Positions 22,078-34,850 are shown, numbered from the stretch's first letter. The stretch is DNA of 64,000 nt from Anthoceros angustus (GCA_010909165.1 VJWM01000007.1:310001-374000); one strand, 5' to 3'. Notes: generated from the sequence alone by a model not told the origin. Program-made: numbers and translations.

Positions 22078-25000
22078 ATGCTGGCCAGGACGTTTCTGTC
22101 CGAGGCGGAGCGGCAAGTGGACCCTCAGCTAGGGTATCCGCGGGGATACGCCAAGCTCTGTCGAAATGCGGCCACGCAGCTGCGAGGGCTCATCACTCCC
22201 TTCACCGAAGGACCCCCGCAGCGTTTCATCCCCTACTCTCCTCAGCCTGATGAGGTTGTTGTTCACCTCTGCACAAATTGCCGCCGGTTGTAGCACATTT
22301 TGCTGTCTGTCCGTCTGTCTCACATTTTGCCTGCTCTGCAGATTGCAAGGTTGAAGGAGCTGGATACTTGGTTCCCTGTTCTGGCGGAAGAGGACCGGGA
22401 TCCTCCCAATGCCCGCAAGTATGCGGACTTCCTGTGGCGTCAACTGGACCACCTTGGGTATGCCAGCGCCTGTCCTCTTCCGTTTTTGGTTTCTTGCCTT
22501 CCGTGGTTGCAAGGGCTGCTCACAGTGTTGTGGCTCCGTCGTGTAGGAACGCTGGTTTTGATCCTGCGAAGTTCAGGGTTGATATGTATGGAAATGTGCT
22601 GTACTGGCATGCTGACGCTGGCTCTCCTTTGGCGTGGGAGATTGACCACTGGTTTCCTCACTCGAGTAGGTTTTCTGATTCCTTGAAAGGAGCTCAGCCT
22701 CCCGGGCCTCCCGGTTCTGCGTGCGCTCCCTAATCAAGTCTTTGCCTATCTTCTGCAGGAGGCGGCAAGACGGTGATGAGTAATTTACGTGTGCTACAGT
22801 GGCAAACGAACCAGCGGAAATCGAATAAGCTGGAGTTTCTGGTGCCTTGGTGGGATCTCCAGCTCGGAGTTTCTGTCAATCAATTCCTTTCAGTGTTCGC
22901 CTCGAAGAATGCTGAGTTCCGGTAGGTCACCGTGTTCCAACCTTCATGGTCCGGTCATCCAGTCTTTTCCAGTGCTTGCCGTTTGTACTCATGCCAGAGG
23001 CTGTGCGCATGGGATGCCGCTTCTTTGCAGGAAGAGGTCGCTTCTGCTCTTCTTTGCAGGCGGCGAAGAAGAAGAAACAGAAGGGAAGAGGCTTGTTGAG
23101 CCTCATTCCTGGCCTGCCCCGTTTCGAGAGCAGAAGGCGGAAATCGGCTTGGCCCCCGCGGCAGTTGTATCGGTGTCAAGGAGGGACAACGAAGATAAAA
23201 TCAGAGGAACCGCGTCTTGGGCTTCAAGGGCTGCCAGGGATTTGAGTACGGAAACCTCTGCTGTGACGGGTGAGGTCACTGACCAGTGTTCTCTCCAGTA
23301 ATTGAGTCTTCCTTTCTCTGGGTCTACCGTCAGACTGCTGACATCAAACCTGAACACGTCAGCTACAGGGACACCTGCGAGACGACGATGGAGCCTGGAA
23401 GAGGAAGAAGCTCTAAGGCGTGCGGTCCTCAAGTTCGGTCCAGGCAGCTGGAAGGAAATCAAGGAGAGCGAGCCTGCGCTGGCCAGCCGGTCGACGGTAC
23501 AGATCAAAGACAAGGTGAGCCAGGATTTGAGCCTTGAGCTGTCTTTGCTCGTTTGTTAGAAATGCTCTTGAAGGCGATCTGACTGAGTTGTCGTGCGTGA
23601 TGGATATCAGTATCGGCTGCTGAGAGGGGATTGGCACCCTGACAAAGAGAATGTCACGGCAAACGTCGATAAGGAGACTGCGGTGGTAGCAGCTATCCAA
23701 AAAGAGCAAAAGTTGAAGCAAATGAGGGAGGACGAGAAGAAAGTCAAGGAGGAGGAGCTGGCTCATTTGGAAGAGACGCTGGGAGCCATCACTCGGGAGA
23801 ATGAAGCCGAGTTTCTAGCATTGGAGGACTTGGAGCGGGTCCTGGTTACAAGCAGAGAGAAGGTGGAAAAGCAACGGCGATGGTCTGAAACCCAGTCGTC
23901 GTATCGCATATGCTTGGAGCGGATGATCCGAGACACCATGCACCAGTAAGTGGCATGGCCATGACTGAACATCCCTAGTTTGAGCTGTATGCTGAAGAGA
24001 CTGTTTTGTGTGAAACCTGTAGGAGCGTGGTGTACAAGGAGCAAGCCCGATTAAATCAGGCAGCCTGCAATGCACTTCAGGTTCGCCTTGACTGTGAGAA
24101 GCAGACCTCCGTGGCTGCTGGCACAGACCTGGTGAAGAAGTACAAGCAGAGGGAAGAGCTGTTGGCTCTGTCCTGTCCAGATCAACTGGACAATGAGCTG
24201 GCGAATGCCTTGGAAATGCAGGCAATGACCAGCTTCGCTCTCGCGGAAGAGGAAGAGGGACCTGAGCCCCCCAAGCTGACGGATTCCGAGCATCGCTGGC
24301 TTCCTCGCCTTCCTTCCGTGGCTGAAGATCGTAGCATTTCTCGTTGCGCGTCGAAGGTGGCGGGGATGTATGATAAGGGAAGCGAGTTCTCGGACAAGGT
24401 ACAAGGGTCTCTGGACACCCGCAGCAGTAGTACAAGATCCCTTCAAGCTGGAACGGAGGAAGAGCTGGTAGCAAGCTTGAGGGGCTTGAAGCTGCGCGAG
24501 GATTTCAGTGATTTGAGCAGGTCTCCAGCAGAAGGGAGTTCAGGCAAACGATCCCTGGACGAGGAGAAGGAGAAGCTGGGCAGGGCTGGAAGGGAAGGTA
24601 GCCGCCTGAAGAAGAAGAAGAAAGTGGATGACGAGGACTCTTCCGACTTCAGGTTTCACAAGGCGGCCTTGCATGAGGTGGAGAAGGGACTCCAATCGGG
24701 GAAGGACAAGAAGTTGATAAATCGTCCAGTTGGAACAGTCGACAAGGACTTGGGGAGGCGATCAACGGAATCGGGAGCGTCCTCTCTCATCAGCTGGTCA
24801 TCAGCAAGAGGAAAGCTTCATGAAGGGGACGCTGAAACTGGCAATGTGCCCGGCTCCGGCTCCGGCACTACTTACTTGAGGGCAATTGAAGGGGACAGGC
24901 TACAGAAGGTCGACAAGGTGAGCCGCGTGACCGAATGGCTTGATGCAGTGCCGACGCCCCGGCCAATTCGTGGTCAAGAAAGGTCTGAGGTTTGGGACAG

Positions 25001-25985
25001 CAACGAGCAGAGGCTTCAGGAACAAGCCAGAGTGGGAGAGCCAAAGCTGGAAGCTGATGCGGACGGAGATAGTGGGGACGCCGGCCGAGCGAGTCTGCAC
25101 CAAGAAACGGAGACTGGAGCAGGGAAGGAGGAAGACTCGGGCAGGCGGCGGACCAGTCGTCGGGATGCTCGCAGGCTGAGAAGAGGCGACGCCGTGCTTG
25201 AGCAGATTGACGCATGGCTAGAGGTGGACAGTGCACGGGGAGCGCCAAAGAGCAGTGAAGGGGAGGGCGAAGAACAGAAAAATGTAATCGTGGTTGAAAG
25301 CCCTGTCCGGCTTGAGAAGGAGGAACCTCTGCTGGACGAAATCCTTCATGACATGCTGGATGCGCATCTCAGCAACTCAGCTGACGCCGAAGAAGTCGAC
25401 GAGGACGAGAAAATACGGCAGCTGGGCAAGTCCAACTTGGACAAATGGTTGCACGTTCTCCTTCATAAGGAGGCCATCGCAGCGGAGGAGCCTTCCAACG
25501 TCGACGGTGAGGGGAATGAAGAAGTCTGCCCGGGTACCCCACAGGCGGAGGACGAATCTTTGGAGAGATTGAGGATGGACTTCAATAACGCGGTGGCCAA
25601 AGAAAGGTCAGAGCAGGAGTCCAATGGCGAAAAACCAACAGGTCTGCTGGTTGCCATGCTGAAGAAGCTGAGCTTCCGACCTCCGGTGGAAGCTAAGCAC
25701 TGGCTGCGGTCTTCCCTCTCTGTCAAACGCACAGAAGAGACCAAAGGTTTGTGCGAAGGGCAAGAGGGGACCTTTCATGGTGGAGCTGTCCTAGAGGAAT
25801 TTCCCGCAGCGACACTGGCCTCTGGTTGCGCCGGCGACGAGGATGTCTGCGGCGTCGTCGCGGGAGACCTGGGTGGCCCGTCATCCTCACTTCGAGCCTC
25901 CATTAAAGCATGCACGGTAGCATGGAAACGAGCAGTCAAGAAGATGGAGACTCGGCCCGTTTCAACGACGTGGGCACTTATGTAA
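22078..25985 (+). CDS. plant HNH-nuclease-like and SANT (Myb-like) domain protein
   Basis: Eight exons read by eye (22078-22254, 22342-22457, 22547-22665, 22759-22921, 23031-23269, 23369-23514, 23611-23945, 24023-25985) join in phase into about 1085 residues. The N-terminus (FLSEAERQVDPQLGYPRGYA) and residues 98-155 form an HNH-like fold: GNVLYWHADAGSPLAWEIDH, then GGKTVMSNLRVLQWQ and NQRKSNKLEF, with the D-H, N and N metal/catalytic positions visible. A SANT domain (RRRWSLEEEEALRRAVLKFG, then GSWKEIK) lies near residues 275-325. A coiled coil follows (LEDLERVL, RMIRDTMHQ, VVYKEQARLNQAA). The C-terminal 600 residues are acidic and low-complexity. The arrangement suggests a chromatin- or DNA-associated nuclear protein conserved in plants. 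Whether the HNH is catalytic is unknown. Confidence 0.82.
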
Positions 25986-26659
25986 CTGGACATCCTTCGT
26001 ATTTTCCCGCGTTTTCACCTAAGTGCATTTTTGTGACATGGCCTTGTATATATTAGATTCCCGACAGGCAGCGCACTGATAACCATCCGTCGGAGGAAAC
26101 CGTTTGCGGAATTTCTGATGGAAGTGGTGTTGGATTTTAATGAGTTTGTCCATGTGGAGTCGTGCTAAATGGAAAAGAACACAGACCTGCACATGGCTGC
26201 ACTGTTTCGCGATTACACTTTGTCACACCATCCATCGCTTTGGTTGCTCCGGAAGACTAGTGGGAGAGGTATCTACTACCAGCAGGAGGAGCACACCTAA
26301 CTAACCTTCTCTGCAGGAGCGCCTTGACTTTGTTGAGACTTCAGTCACAGCATTTGTGTGCGCCATCACTATTGTTTTGGTAACGTTAACTAAGCTACTC
26401 CCTAATATATCAACATGCCTACTAGCACATTGAAGCTTGAGAGACACTAGCCATTTTGGGGCTACCACACAACGACACTGACAATCTTTGGAGGCTAGAG
26501 TAGTGCCTCCAACTGTGCTGGCAGGCTAAAGCTAAATCATCGTCCACTAGTTTAGTTACGTGGTCACGGACTTAGGTTTCTAAGTTCTAATTTTGAATTC
26601 TAAGACCACGAAAACTTGTGCAGAAGCGTCACATTCCACTCGTGTTCAGTGCCTTCAAT
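25986..26659. other. convergent spacer
   Basis: This lies between the HNH/SANT (+) and nicastrin (-) stop codons and should contain both 3' UTRs. I see no gene or repeat. Confidence 0.5.
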
Positions 26660-29600
26660 TCATGCTTCCTTCAATCTCTTCCTAAACAAGGCTTTCGTGC
26701 ATGCAATTGCAAGTAGGGATACTGCAGTGGTACACGCGCCTGACAGCAACACCAGGTTATCGAACGCGCCACTGTCCTGCACAAATAATTGCAGACCAGT
26801 TGTTCTCCAGAAGCTCTCCGTCCATACTGGGTCCACAGCACCCATAACATCCTCAGCCGCTGCTGGGACCAACTCCCAACCTCCATCTCCATAGTGCAAT
26901 CGAGGGGAATAGGCTGGAACATATCTGCAATAAGAATACGCACAGTTAGCTGTGTCACTCAAGGACAAATAAGCGAGAGGTCTGCGTGGATGTTTACCTT
27001 GTACTTGAAGGGAGACAAACCCCTTTGCCTTCTGCAGTTGAGCCAACACAGATTTCTCCATATCCGCTGCATGTCGCTGAACATTCTGCAGGCTGCTGCC
27101 CTGCAGCCGTCTTTTGTTCAAACTGTTCGTCCAAGTGGAAGCCGTAACTAGCGAGGAAGTTCCAGATGAATTGTGATGTATAGCTGACAGTTTCTAGGAA
27201 AGGATTTGCCGCAGGTTTCCCAAGTACGACTCCCACATAATGGCTCGCCGACCTTGGAGCGGATATTGAATATTTATTCGCCAAGTCACAAACCACCTCT
27301 TGGTCAATCTTGAGCAAACAGTTTACCAGCTCCTGAACAAGTGTCTCGTTCACATCTATTGCTGCAACATCTGAAGCTGAATCACTAGCAAGGATGTACA
27401 ATGTCCGAGCTAGTAGGCGTGCCGAGTCAGCAAGGGAAGTAACGTTCACTGCAAAAACATAAAAATCTTAGCGGCACTCCCAATGGTTCGCTTCGAAACA
27501 TATCCTTAAGCAGATCAGTTTGCTCCAACAATGAGTATCTGCTCTAACTCTAACTAAGAGTAGTCCTAGTATAGTAATAGACTTCTTCTTACTAGAGCAT
27601 GAAGGTAAGTGAGGAAATGTACCATGAGTATCAAAATGGCTATGGAATGCTGGATTCACAAAGACAGTATCAAATTCTTCCAGTAATACACCTGCAAAGG
27701 TCTCATTCTGCAGCGAATTGTAAACTTTAAGATTCACTCTGTGAAAAGTTGTGATAGTACAAAGAAGTACGGTAAGGTTTGACCTTGTGTAAGAAGTAGC
27801 TTAATGAGGAAGGTGGGAGGCCTGGATTTGATCTGCTTGCGTTTTTAACCTCAATACTTGAACCTGGCACGCCAGCAGAGACTTGCAAAGCATCGAGGAT
27901 TGCAATTACTGCCGCTGACTCCCCACCCTAATCACGAGATACCCAGGGATCAGAGGTTTAGGAAAAAAACAGGAACACAGATCATGTTGGTCAGCACCTG
28001 AAGAAACGAAACCTTTCTTATTCCATTCAGACCTGGCCAGGTTGCTTATGGGCATAGAGAGTAGTCGAGCGAACGTCAGAGGCCCGTCCAACAGAGCCAA
28101 TCTCAAGAATCTGATAAAACATCCATCAAGGAAAAGTACACAGAATTCAAAATTATGCTGGTCATTCAGAAAGTCAGTTTTACAATTGACCTGAACACTT
28201 TTCACGTTCTGAGTATGAGCTCACCTGGTGAATGCGAGAAGAATCAAGGCCAGCCAATGGAGGTGCATTGGCTGCCAACGATGCAAAAAATTGGCGACTC
28301 CCAATGTATCCCCATGGTTCTCCTGCTAGAAAGAGGAAAACCACCTGCAGAGAGGACATAAGAAAACTTTTGCGTATCTGTTTGATGCAAAAGAAAGTGT
28401 CTGCAGCGTAACAGACAACTCGTTCTACAAACCTTGTGGCTAAGCCTCACCTGCATTTTCCACAGTTGGGCAGAACCCCCCCTCCCTAAAGCATCCGCTG
28501 CAGCTAGCAGTGCAATCATGCCCTGCGGATACCATGTTTGCCAATGCATTAATGATGACGGCAAATGTGCTGCGCTAAATGAAAGCTGATCCTTGACCTG
28601 TAAAGGACAGACCTATAGCTTGCCAGATAGAGATCTGACCAAGATCAGGTTAACGCACTAGTCACCAAGTTTCACAGCTCTCCGGGTAAAGGGCTGAAGC
28701 ATTCAAGAACGCCTCCAGTTGAGACTCACAGAGAGTGGCGAGTCAGCGCCTGGTGTTAGATCCCTGAACAAGGACATGGAATCCATCGATGCCATAGCAA
28801 GGACAATAGGCTTTCCGGAAGCTGCTGATGAGTTAATAGGTGGGAGCGCCGACAACACACTGCATGCGAACCAACAGAGGGCCTCCACAGTTAGGAACAG
28901 ACGGGACTCCCGAACTATGCAGACAAGAAAAAGCCTGTCTTCCAGGGTGTTTGAGTGCGCATAGATATTCGACTGACCTGTAACCCCCCAAAGGCAAACA
29001 CGATCTCTCTTCGAGACATGATTTTGATGTTCTTGTCCCTGACTTAGTTGTCTGCAAAGGATTCACACGTCAGGATTTGCCACCACGACACGGCCCTGTC
29101 CACCAGGCGCCTGGGGCACCTTGCGTGAATTAGCAGGCACGAGGAAACATGCTGACCTGCATAACCAAGTCGAATTCCGCAACATGCACCGGATACTGCA
29201 GATTGCTCTCCCGGTTCTTAGACGCTACCTGTTTTCCAAGCATGTTCAGTAAGTACCATGATACACAGGAAGCAATTGCATCCACCAAGTGGTCGGGTAA
29301 TACCTCGCGAGCGGAAACGGTACTCTGAGGCGAGAGCTGGAAAATGGGAAAGTTGAAAGCGCTGTGCACAAGACCGGATCCCTGAACAGACATGAAAGCT
29401 GGATCAGAAGACTGCACTTGGAACGACCGAGAGCGAGGAAATCGGTGTTACCGTAGGATTCCAAACGTAGCCATCGCCGTAGCCCGAGAAGGGAGCTTGT
29501 GGGAAAGTTGAATCGGCAGAAAAAATTGCTGCAATTCCAGAGCACAATGAGCCCTCATCACCCTGTTCCCAACACACAAGTCCCAAAATCACAAGCAGAA

Positions 29601-30152
29601 GGAATAGAAGGAATACCAGATGTGTCGTTGCCATCCTCAAACTCCACCAGAATTCCAGCCACCAGTGGTGCAAATTGGTGCACACCCCTGTACCAGGCAG
29701 CAGAACTCAGTACCCCACAGACCTGGAGCTCGTGCTGCCAGCAAAAGGCCCAGTACAACATACACCTTGATAGAAATTCCCGCAGCTGAGACGATGGCAA
29801 CAGGACGGAGACAGGCTCCGGCAGCGAGGTGCTGAGGTCCGCGAAGTGCCAGATAGGAGCTCTCACTTTGAGCCTCCCAGGATCTGCACCCGCGACCCCA
29901 AATGAGCAATTGTGCACGCACACGAGAATGGGGACAGCACAGCAGGAGAGGATGCAGAGACCGGAGCTTACTGGCGCAACCGACCTCTCCCGTGAGATTG
30001 AGCAGCCTGACGCACGGGGTGGCGTCCAGGACTCGGTACATGGCGGCGTCGAGCTCGGGCACGGAGCGCAGCGGGGCGCAGAATGCGAGGCCAGGGAAGG
30101 TGGCGGGAAGCAGCAGCCAGAGGAGCAGGTGGAAGACGACAGAGGCGGCCAT
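26660..30152 (-). CDS. NCSTN: nicastrin, gamma-secretase subunit
   Basis: Nicastrin is the large glycosylated ectodomain subunit of gamma-secretase; with presenilin, APH-1 and PEN-2 it performs intramembrane proteolysis. Exon 1 encodes a signal peptide (MAASVVFHLLLWLLLPATFP), then DAAMYRVLDATPCVRLLNL and GEVGCA. Later exons encode KVRAPIWHFADL, a block with SADSTFPQAPFSGYGDGYVWN, FNFPIFQLS, VLSALPPINSSAASGKPIVL with ASMDSMSLFRDL, then AGEPWGYIGSRQFFASLA, the counterpart of the conserved DYIGS-type block. GVLLEEFDTVFVNPAFHSHF, a Cys-rich CSATCSGYGEIC, and YVPAYSPRLHY with DPVWTESFW follow. A C-terminal membrane helix (LVLLSGACTTAVSLLAIA) precedes the stop. About a dozen exons. An upstream in-frame ATG at 30242 adds an 18-bp-repeat-encoded extension, and Met at 30152 gives the better signal peptide. 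Confidence 0.93.
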
Positions 30153-30377
30153 GGCGAGCGAGCCGGAGATGGCGGGCGAGCCGGAGATGGCGGGCGAGCC
30201 GGAGCAAAGGGTCGACCGTGTCGGCCCCGGCTTCGTTGGCATGCCTAGCCCGTTCTCGACGAGGAAGAAGGGGAAACACTAGGTCTGGTGCCTGCTAGAC
30301 TCGGGTTATCACAACCCTTGTCCATCGCGGGATCAGAAGAAGGGCAGCATCAAGAAGCAAGAGTCTCAGCAGCAGCT
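30153..30377. promoter_or_regulatory. bidirectional promoter region, nicastrin / PRXIIE
   Basis: The two likely start codons are 225 bp apart and diverge. Longer in-frame starts (30242 for nicastrin, 30288 for the peroxiredoxin) would leave only 45 bp between coding regions, another reason to prefer the inner ATGs. Confidence 0.6.
30160..30205. repeat. 18-bp tandem repeat, about 2.5 units
   Basis: The unit GAGCCGGAGATGGCGGGC repeats at the 5' edge of nicastrin. In the nicastrin frame it would encode SGSPAI-type hexamers, if the upstream ATG were used. Confidence 0.85.
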
Positions 30378-31142
30378 ATGGCTTCCACCGCCAGCAACAT
30401 GGCATCCACCTTCTCCGCTTGCAGCCGGTCTCTCGCTCTGTGGTCCGCCCCCCGGCCGCGGTCGGGCGTGGCGCCGGGGAGGTGGAATCCGCAGCCGCAG
30501 ATCGGGCAGCATCTGCAGGCTCAGGTGCAAGGGTTGGTGGGAGTGCGGAGCGTGGCGGCGCCGCTCAAGGGGCTGAAGGCGCTGGCGCCTTTGGTCCGGT
30601 GCATGGCCACGGCGGCGGGGGCGAGCGTGCCGGCCACAGCCGCGCCGTCCAGGAGCATCTCGGTCGGGGAAAAGCTCCCCGAGGCGGAGCTCTCCTACTT
30701 CGATCAGGAAGGGAACATCCAGGTGGTGAAGGTGTCGGAGCTGACCAAGGGGAAGAAGGTGGTGCTTTTCGCGGTGCCCGGGGCCTTCACCCCGACCTGC
30801 TCGCAGAAGCACTTGCCAGGCTTCTTGGAGAAGGCGGACGAGCTGCGGGCCAAGGGCGTGGACACCATAGCCTGCGTGTCTGTGAACGACACCTTCGTGC
30901 TTCGCGCCTGGGGCGAGAGCGTGGGCGTGGGGGACAAGGTGCTGCTACTTTCCGACGGCAACGCTGTTTTCACCAAGGCGCTGGGAGTTTCGGTGGATCT
31001 GAGCGACAAGCCGGCCCTCCTAGGGATCCGATCCCGCCGCTACGCCCTGCTTGCCGACGACGGCGTGGTGAAGGTGCTGAATCTGGAGGAGGGCGGCGCC
31101 TTCACCATCAGCGGGGCAGAGGAAATTCTGAAGGCTCTGTGA
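30378..31142 (+). CDS. PRXIIE: type II peroxiredoxin, plastid-targeted (PRXIIE-like)
   Basis: A thiol peroxidase that reduces hydrogen peroxide and organic hydroperoxides, normally recharged by glutaredoxin or thioredoxin in the chloroplast. It is a single exon. From the preferred Met at 30378 the protein has 254 residues, and about the first 85-90 are Ser/Ala/Arg-rich with few acidic residues, as expected of a plastid transit peptide. The mature domain carries [16 protein letters not shown] with peroxidatic Cys141, and ACVSVND with resolving Cys166; the 25-residue spacing is characteristic of type II enzymes. An upstream in-frame ATG (30288) would add 30 residues that weaken the targeting signal. 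It diverges from nicastrin and converges with CslA. Confidence 0.93.
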   Translation: MASTASNMASTFSACSRSLALWSAPRPRSGVAPGRWNPQPQIGQHLQAQVQGLVGVRSVAAPLKGLKALAPLVRCMATAAGASVPATAAPSRSISVGEKLPEAELSYFDQEGNIQVVKVSELTKGKKVVLFAVPGAFTPTCSQKHLPGFLEKADELRAKGVDTIACVSVNDTFVLRAWGESVGVGDKVLLLSDGNAVFTKALGVSVDLSDKPALLGIRSRRYALLADDGVVKVLNLEEGGAFTISGAEEILKAL

Positions 31143-31433
31143 GAAAGCGGATGAAATGTAACTGGAAGTCAGTGTACTCGGCGTGACATTTTGTAACTCA
31201 GTACTCCTTTCTTTTCGCATGTTCGCACGAGAGTGTTCAGGGAAAGTGAACTTCAGCCTGTGCGCGGCTCCACCACGACGTGAAATGAAGGTGGTGGAGC
31301 TTCGTGCCCCGACATGGCCGCATGACGCGTGCAAGTGACTATGATGTGTGTAAGGAGGTATTACATACGGAGGGAGGGATTCGAGGGAGGCAACATTTGT
31401 TTCCTTCCGTTCGCATCCATACATACGCACGTA

Positions 31434-33797
31434 CTATGTCGGGACAATGGTCCCAACGTATCCAAACCCACAAATGAAGTAAGCCAGGGATTGACTGTAC
31501 AAGTAGATCCAAAAGTAATTTCTTCCGAATGCTAAGTCGTATGATGCGCAGAAGAAGAGGTAAAAGGCGGTGAAGAGCTCCAGCGCGTGAAGCCTGCGCA
31601 GTCGAACACGCGTCCCGACAAGAAGAAGACAGAAAATCAGAGTGGGGCCTTGCTGCAACTGTCAATAGAATGGAATAGACGAAGGGGAATGCCACCGTGG
31701 GTGTTCGCCACTGCCGGGTAAAAGAAGGAAGAGAGAATGGTTGATTTCTGGATAGCTCCTCACCTTTCCCCAAACTTCATTCGCCTCCTGCCCAATTTGA
31801 GAGCAGAAGACTTGAGTTTCATCACGTCGCCCAGCTTCTCGGTGACAATCCACTCGTTGACACGCCCGAGGTCGAAGAGGCCAATAATGGTGGCTTTGCT
31901 TCTGTGCAGCGACATGACATTCTCGAACAGGATCCAGAACACTAGCAGATGAAGGGACCTGTGGAGGTAGATCACACCAGGGTGAGGAAGATATTCCAGG
32001 GCACAATCAGGTGTGTGAAGGGTGAAGCAGTGTGAGTATACCTGAAGGTGACCACCGCATTCAGAAATGTTATGACGGAAGGCGCATAAATTGCTCCCCA
32101 GACAGGTAGGCGCACTTCGGGGACAAGGACGGTGGCAGGAATGACGAGGGAGTAGAAGAAGTAGGTGACGAGATGCGCAACCAATTTTCTCACCACGAAG
32201 AAAGAATAGATTATGTGCCATTTGGTGTAGAGGGAAACTCTCTGGCCATTGCACACAACACAACAAACACTCTCTGGTGAGCAAGTGGAACACAAGCTTT
32301 GCGTTTCCTTGGCAAGCTAAGCTAAGAGAAACAGTGTAACTGACCTTGTTTTTCAAAATTTGTGGCAGAATCCTTCGGAAGAGACTGGCGGGTCCGCATG
32401 ACCACCGATGCTGCTGATAGCGGTACGCTTTGAAGGTACTTGGGAGCTCGCTTTTGACCTTGATGTCCCCTCGGAAAAGAAACTTCCAGCCTTTGAGGCT
32501 GGCACGAACTGCCAGATCCATGTCCTCCACTGTGGTGCGATCGTTCCAGCCGCCAGCCTCGTTGATGGCAGATATACGCCACACTCCCGCGGTGCCTGAC
32601 ACACGAGGGAAAGCAAGCAAGGTAAGCGTGAGAAAGCCTGGGCAGGGTCGTTGAACTGCAGTGCAGGAAAGAGGTCGGAATGAGGCATAGAATGTACCGT
32701 TGAAGCCGAAAAAGGAGTGAGAACCAGATCCCACCGGTTGCTCCACCGAGAAATGGTACCCCAGAGACATGTCTTGCATCTTCGTAAGCAAGCATTCGTT
32801 GCTGTTAACTGCAAAGCCACGTCCAACCGTGTGGTGTGCGTGAGCAAGGGCGGAGCAGAGAAGAGCAAAGTAGGCAGCAAAAGGGGCGAGGTTGGGTTGT
32901 GATTCTTGCCGAAAGCCCAGCGCGCTTGCACCAAACCCAGCTGCGGGTCCTTCCGCAAATGCGGCATTGTGAGCTGGAGGAACTCCGGTTGCGGCTGGAA
33001 GTCGGCGTCGAATATGGCCACAAACTCGCAGCTCCGCACGTACTCCTTCTTCATCCCCTCTCGGAGGGCCCCGGCCTTGTAGCCCTTTCGATTCTCGCGG
33101 GTCTCGTACTTGATGTTGATTCCCTTGCTCCTCCATCTCTGACACTCCATCTCCACCATAGCCTGCCACAATGCGCACGCCCTGCCTTCCAATCAATACT
33201 CGCTAATTCCACAAGACAGCAGGCAGCGCAGTGGAGGTGAAGGATGCAGACCTTGATCTGGGGATCCGTGGAGTCGTCCAGCACCTGGATGATGATGCGA
33301 TCCGCGGGCCATACCAGGCCGCAGGCAGCTTGGATGGACAACTGGTACACCTGAGGCGGCAAGGGCAAGAAAATGAAGCCACGGAAGAAAAGGAGAAAGG
33401 TGGCAAAGATGCTGGCACAAGGCAACGCGCCTGGACTCACCTCCTTCTCGTTGTACATTGGAATCTGGACGAGCACGGCGGGACAGTCCGACTGGCCTCC
33501 CAGCTCAATGTCCTCCTCCGCAGGCTCCGACTTAGAAGACCTGAGCCTACGGAAGAAGGCCAGGAGCTTGACGAGGAGGAGCACGACTGCCATGTACACT
33601 CTCTCCAGAAACAGCATGAACACCATGAGCAGGCAGACGTAGACCGCGGCCTGCAGCAGCGGGGCGACGACGGGCGCCCGCAGCCGCAGCCAGAGCGCGG
33701 CCAGCTGCGAGACGACATCGCCGTCCCCAGCCGCCTCGTCGCCCCAGGATCCGCGCTCCACCACGAGCTCGGGGAGGAAGGCATTGGTGAGAGACAT
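31434..33797 (-). CDS. CslA-type glucomannan 4-beta-mannosyltransferase
   Basis: A Golgi membrane GT2 enzyme that polymerises the beta-1,4 (gluco)mannan backbone from GDP-mannose and GDP-glucose. Exon 1 (33797-33441) has an N-terminal membrane helix (VYVCLLMVFMLFLERVYM) and ends in VLVQIPMYNEKE. The next exon (to 33252) reads VYQLSIQAACGLVWPADR then IIIQVLDDSTDPQIK, the CslA rather than CslC version. Later exons carry the GT2 motifs: FVAIFDADF, TVEDMDLA and YRYQQHRWSCGP. The membrane-rich C-terminal half (WGAIYAPSVITFLNAVV, SLHLLVFWILFENVMSLHR) ends with SLAYFICGFGYVGTIVPT at the stop. Length, motif order and ending all match CslA. About eight or nine exons with short introns; borders beyond the first two are approximate. 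Confidence 0.93.
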
Positions 33798-34599
33798 GGG
33801 CGTGCAGGCCAGACACCGCGGCAGCGGCCTCCCCTCCCCTCACAACGCCACAGCAAGCCCGAGCTATGCGTCCATTGCGTCTGCTCGCTCCAGCCAGCGC
33901 CGAGGCGGGGATCTAGGGGAGGGCGAGGGGAGCAGGGGGAGGCAGCTGCTGCTGCCGATGCTGCTGATGCTGCGGCTCCCGCTGCTGGTGATCCGTGAAC
34001 CACTCTGGAAGCAGCATTGCCTGGTCGTGAAGCCGGCAGTGGGAGGAGGAGGAGGTGTAGCTGATGGCAAACAGGAAAGACAGAGAAGCAGCAGGCAGGA
34101 AAGAAGAAAGGCGATGGCGATCGCGTTGGAGGAGGAGGAGGAAGGAATTTGCGAAGGGAAGGGCTGGCCAGCCGATGCGATGGCTGTTGCTGCTGGTGGC
34201 GGCGAGTGGGGCGCTTGATGAAAGAAAGCAACTGACAGGTAGCTCCTTACCTGCCAGTGTGAGTGCCAAGGCTCGAGCTTGGCGGGAAGAAATCATTTCG
34301 CAATGGTACTGGACACATGGATATGTTAAGAGAGGCAAGTACGAGTCGAGTCTATGTACAGTTGCGTTGCCTGGGAGTCCCGGTCCCGGCCATAAAAATA
34401 AAACTGTTGTGTGTGTTGATGAGAGCATGTCGAGTGGGTTGCATCACAGGCACGCCCGGGTAGGTGCGCTCATTGGCCATTGGCCGGGAACACCGCCTCT
34501 GACGGCTCGGCTTCACCAAGCCAACAAGCGCGCCACACCACCGCCCTGGCCCACTTCCCTGTAAATTGCAGATTGCAAATTCTGCCAAACCCTAAGAGT
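33798..34599. other. upstream region of CslA
   Basis: GC-rich, probably holding the CslA 5' UTR and promoter. The overlapping ORFs on both strands are low-complexity products of GCC/GGA-rich DNA with no recognisable domain. Confidence 0.5.
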
Positions 34600-34850
34600 A
34601 AACTCCGCCCCTTTCCTTCCCCTCTCCTTCCCATTCCCTTCCACCTCGCCTTCCCCATCCCCATTCCCTTCCCATTCCCCATCCCCATCCCCTCCATCCC
34701 CATCCCCTCCCTCCTTCCCCTCCCCTGCTTCCCCTCTCCTGCTTCCCTCCCTTCTTCCCCTCGCCTTCTTTCCTCTCCCTTCCTCCCCTCCCTTCTTCCC
34801 TTCCCTTCTTCCCTTCCCCGTCTTCACCCTCCACTTCCCCTTTTCAGGTT
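34600..34850. repeat. pyrimidine-rich low-complexity tract (CCTTCCC/CCATTCCC)
   Basis: About 250 bp of almost pure C/T on the + strand, with recurring CCCTTCC and CCCATCC units. Such homopurine/homopyrimidine tracts can form triplex structures. It codes for nothing recognisable. Confidence 0.9.

Noticed and set aside
30419-31186. 255-codon ORF overlapping the peroxiredoxin
   Set aside because: Out-of-frame reading of GC-rich coding DNA; the overlapping frame has the full peroxiredoxin active site.
33231-33998. 255-codon ORF opposite CslA exon 1
   Set aside because: Antisense shadow, low-complexity, no recognisable domain.
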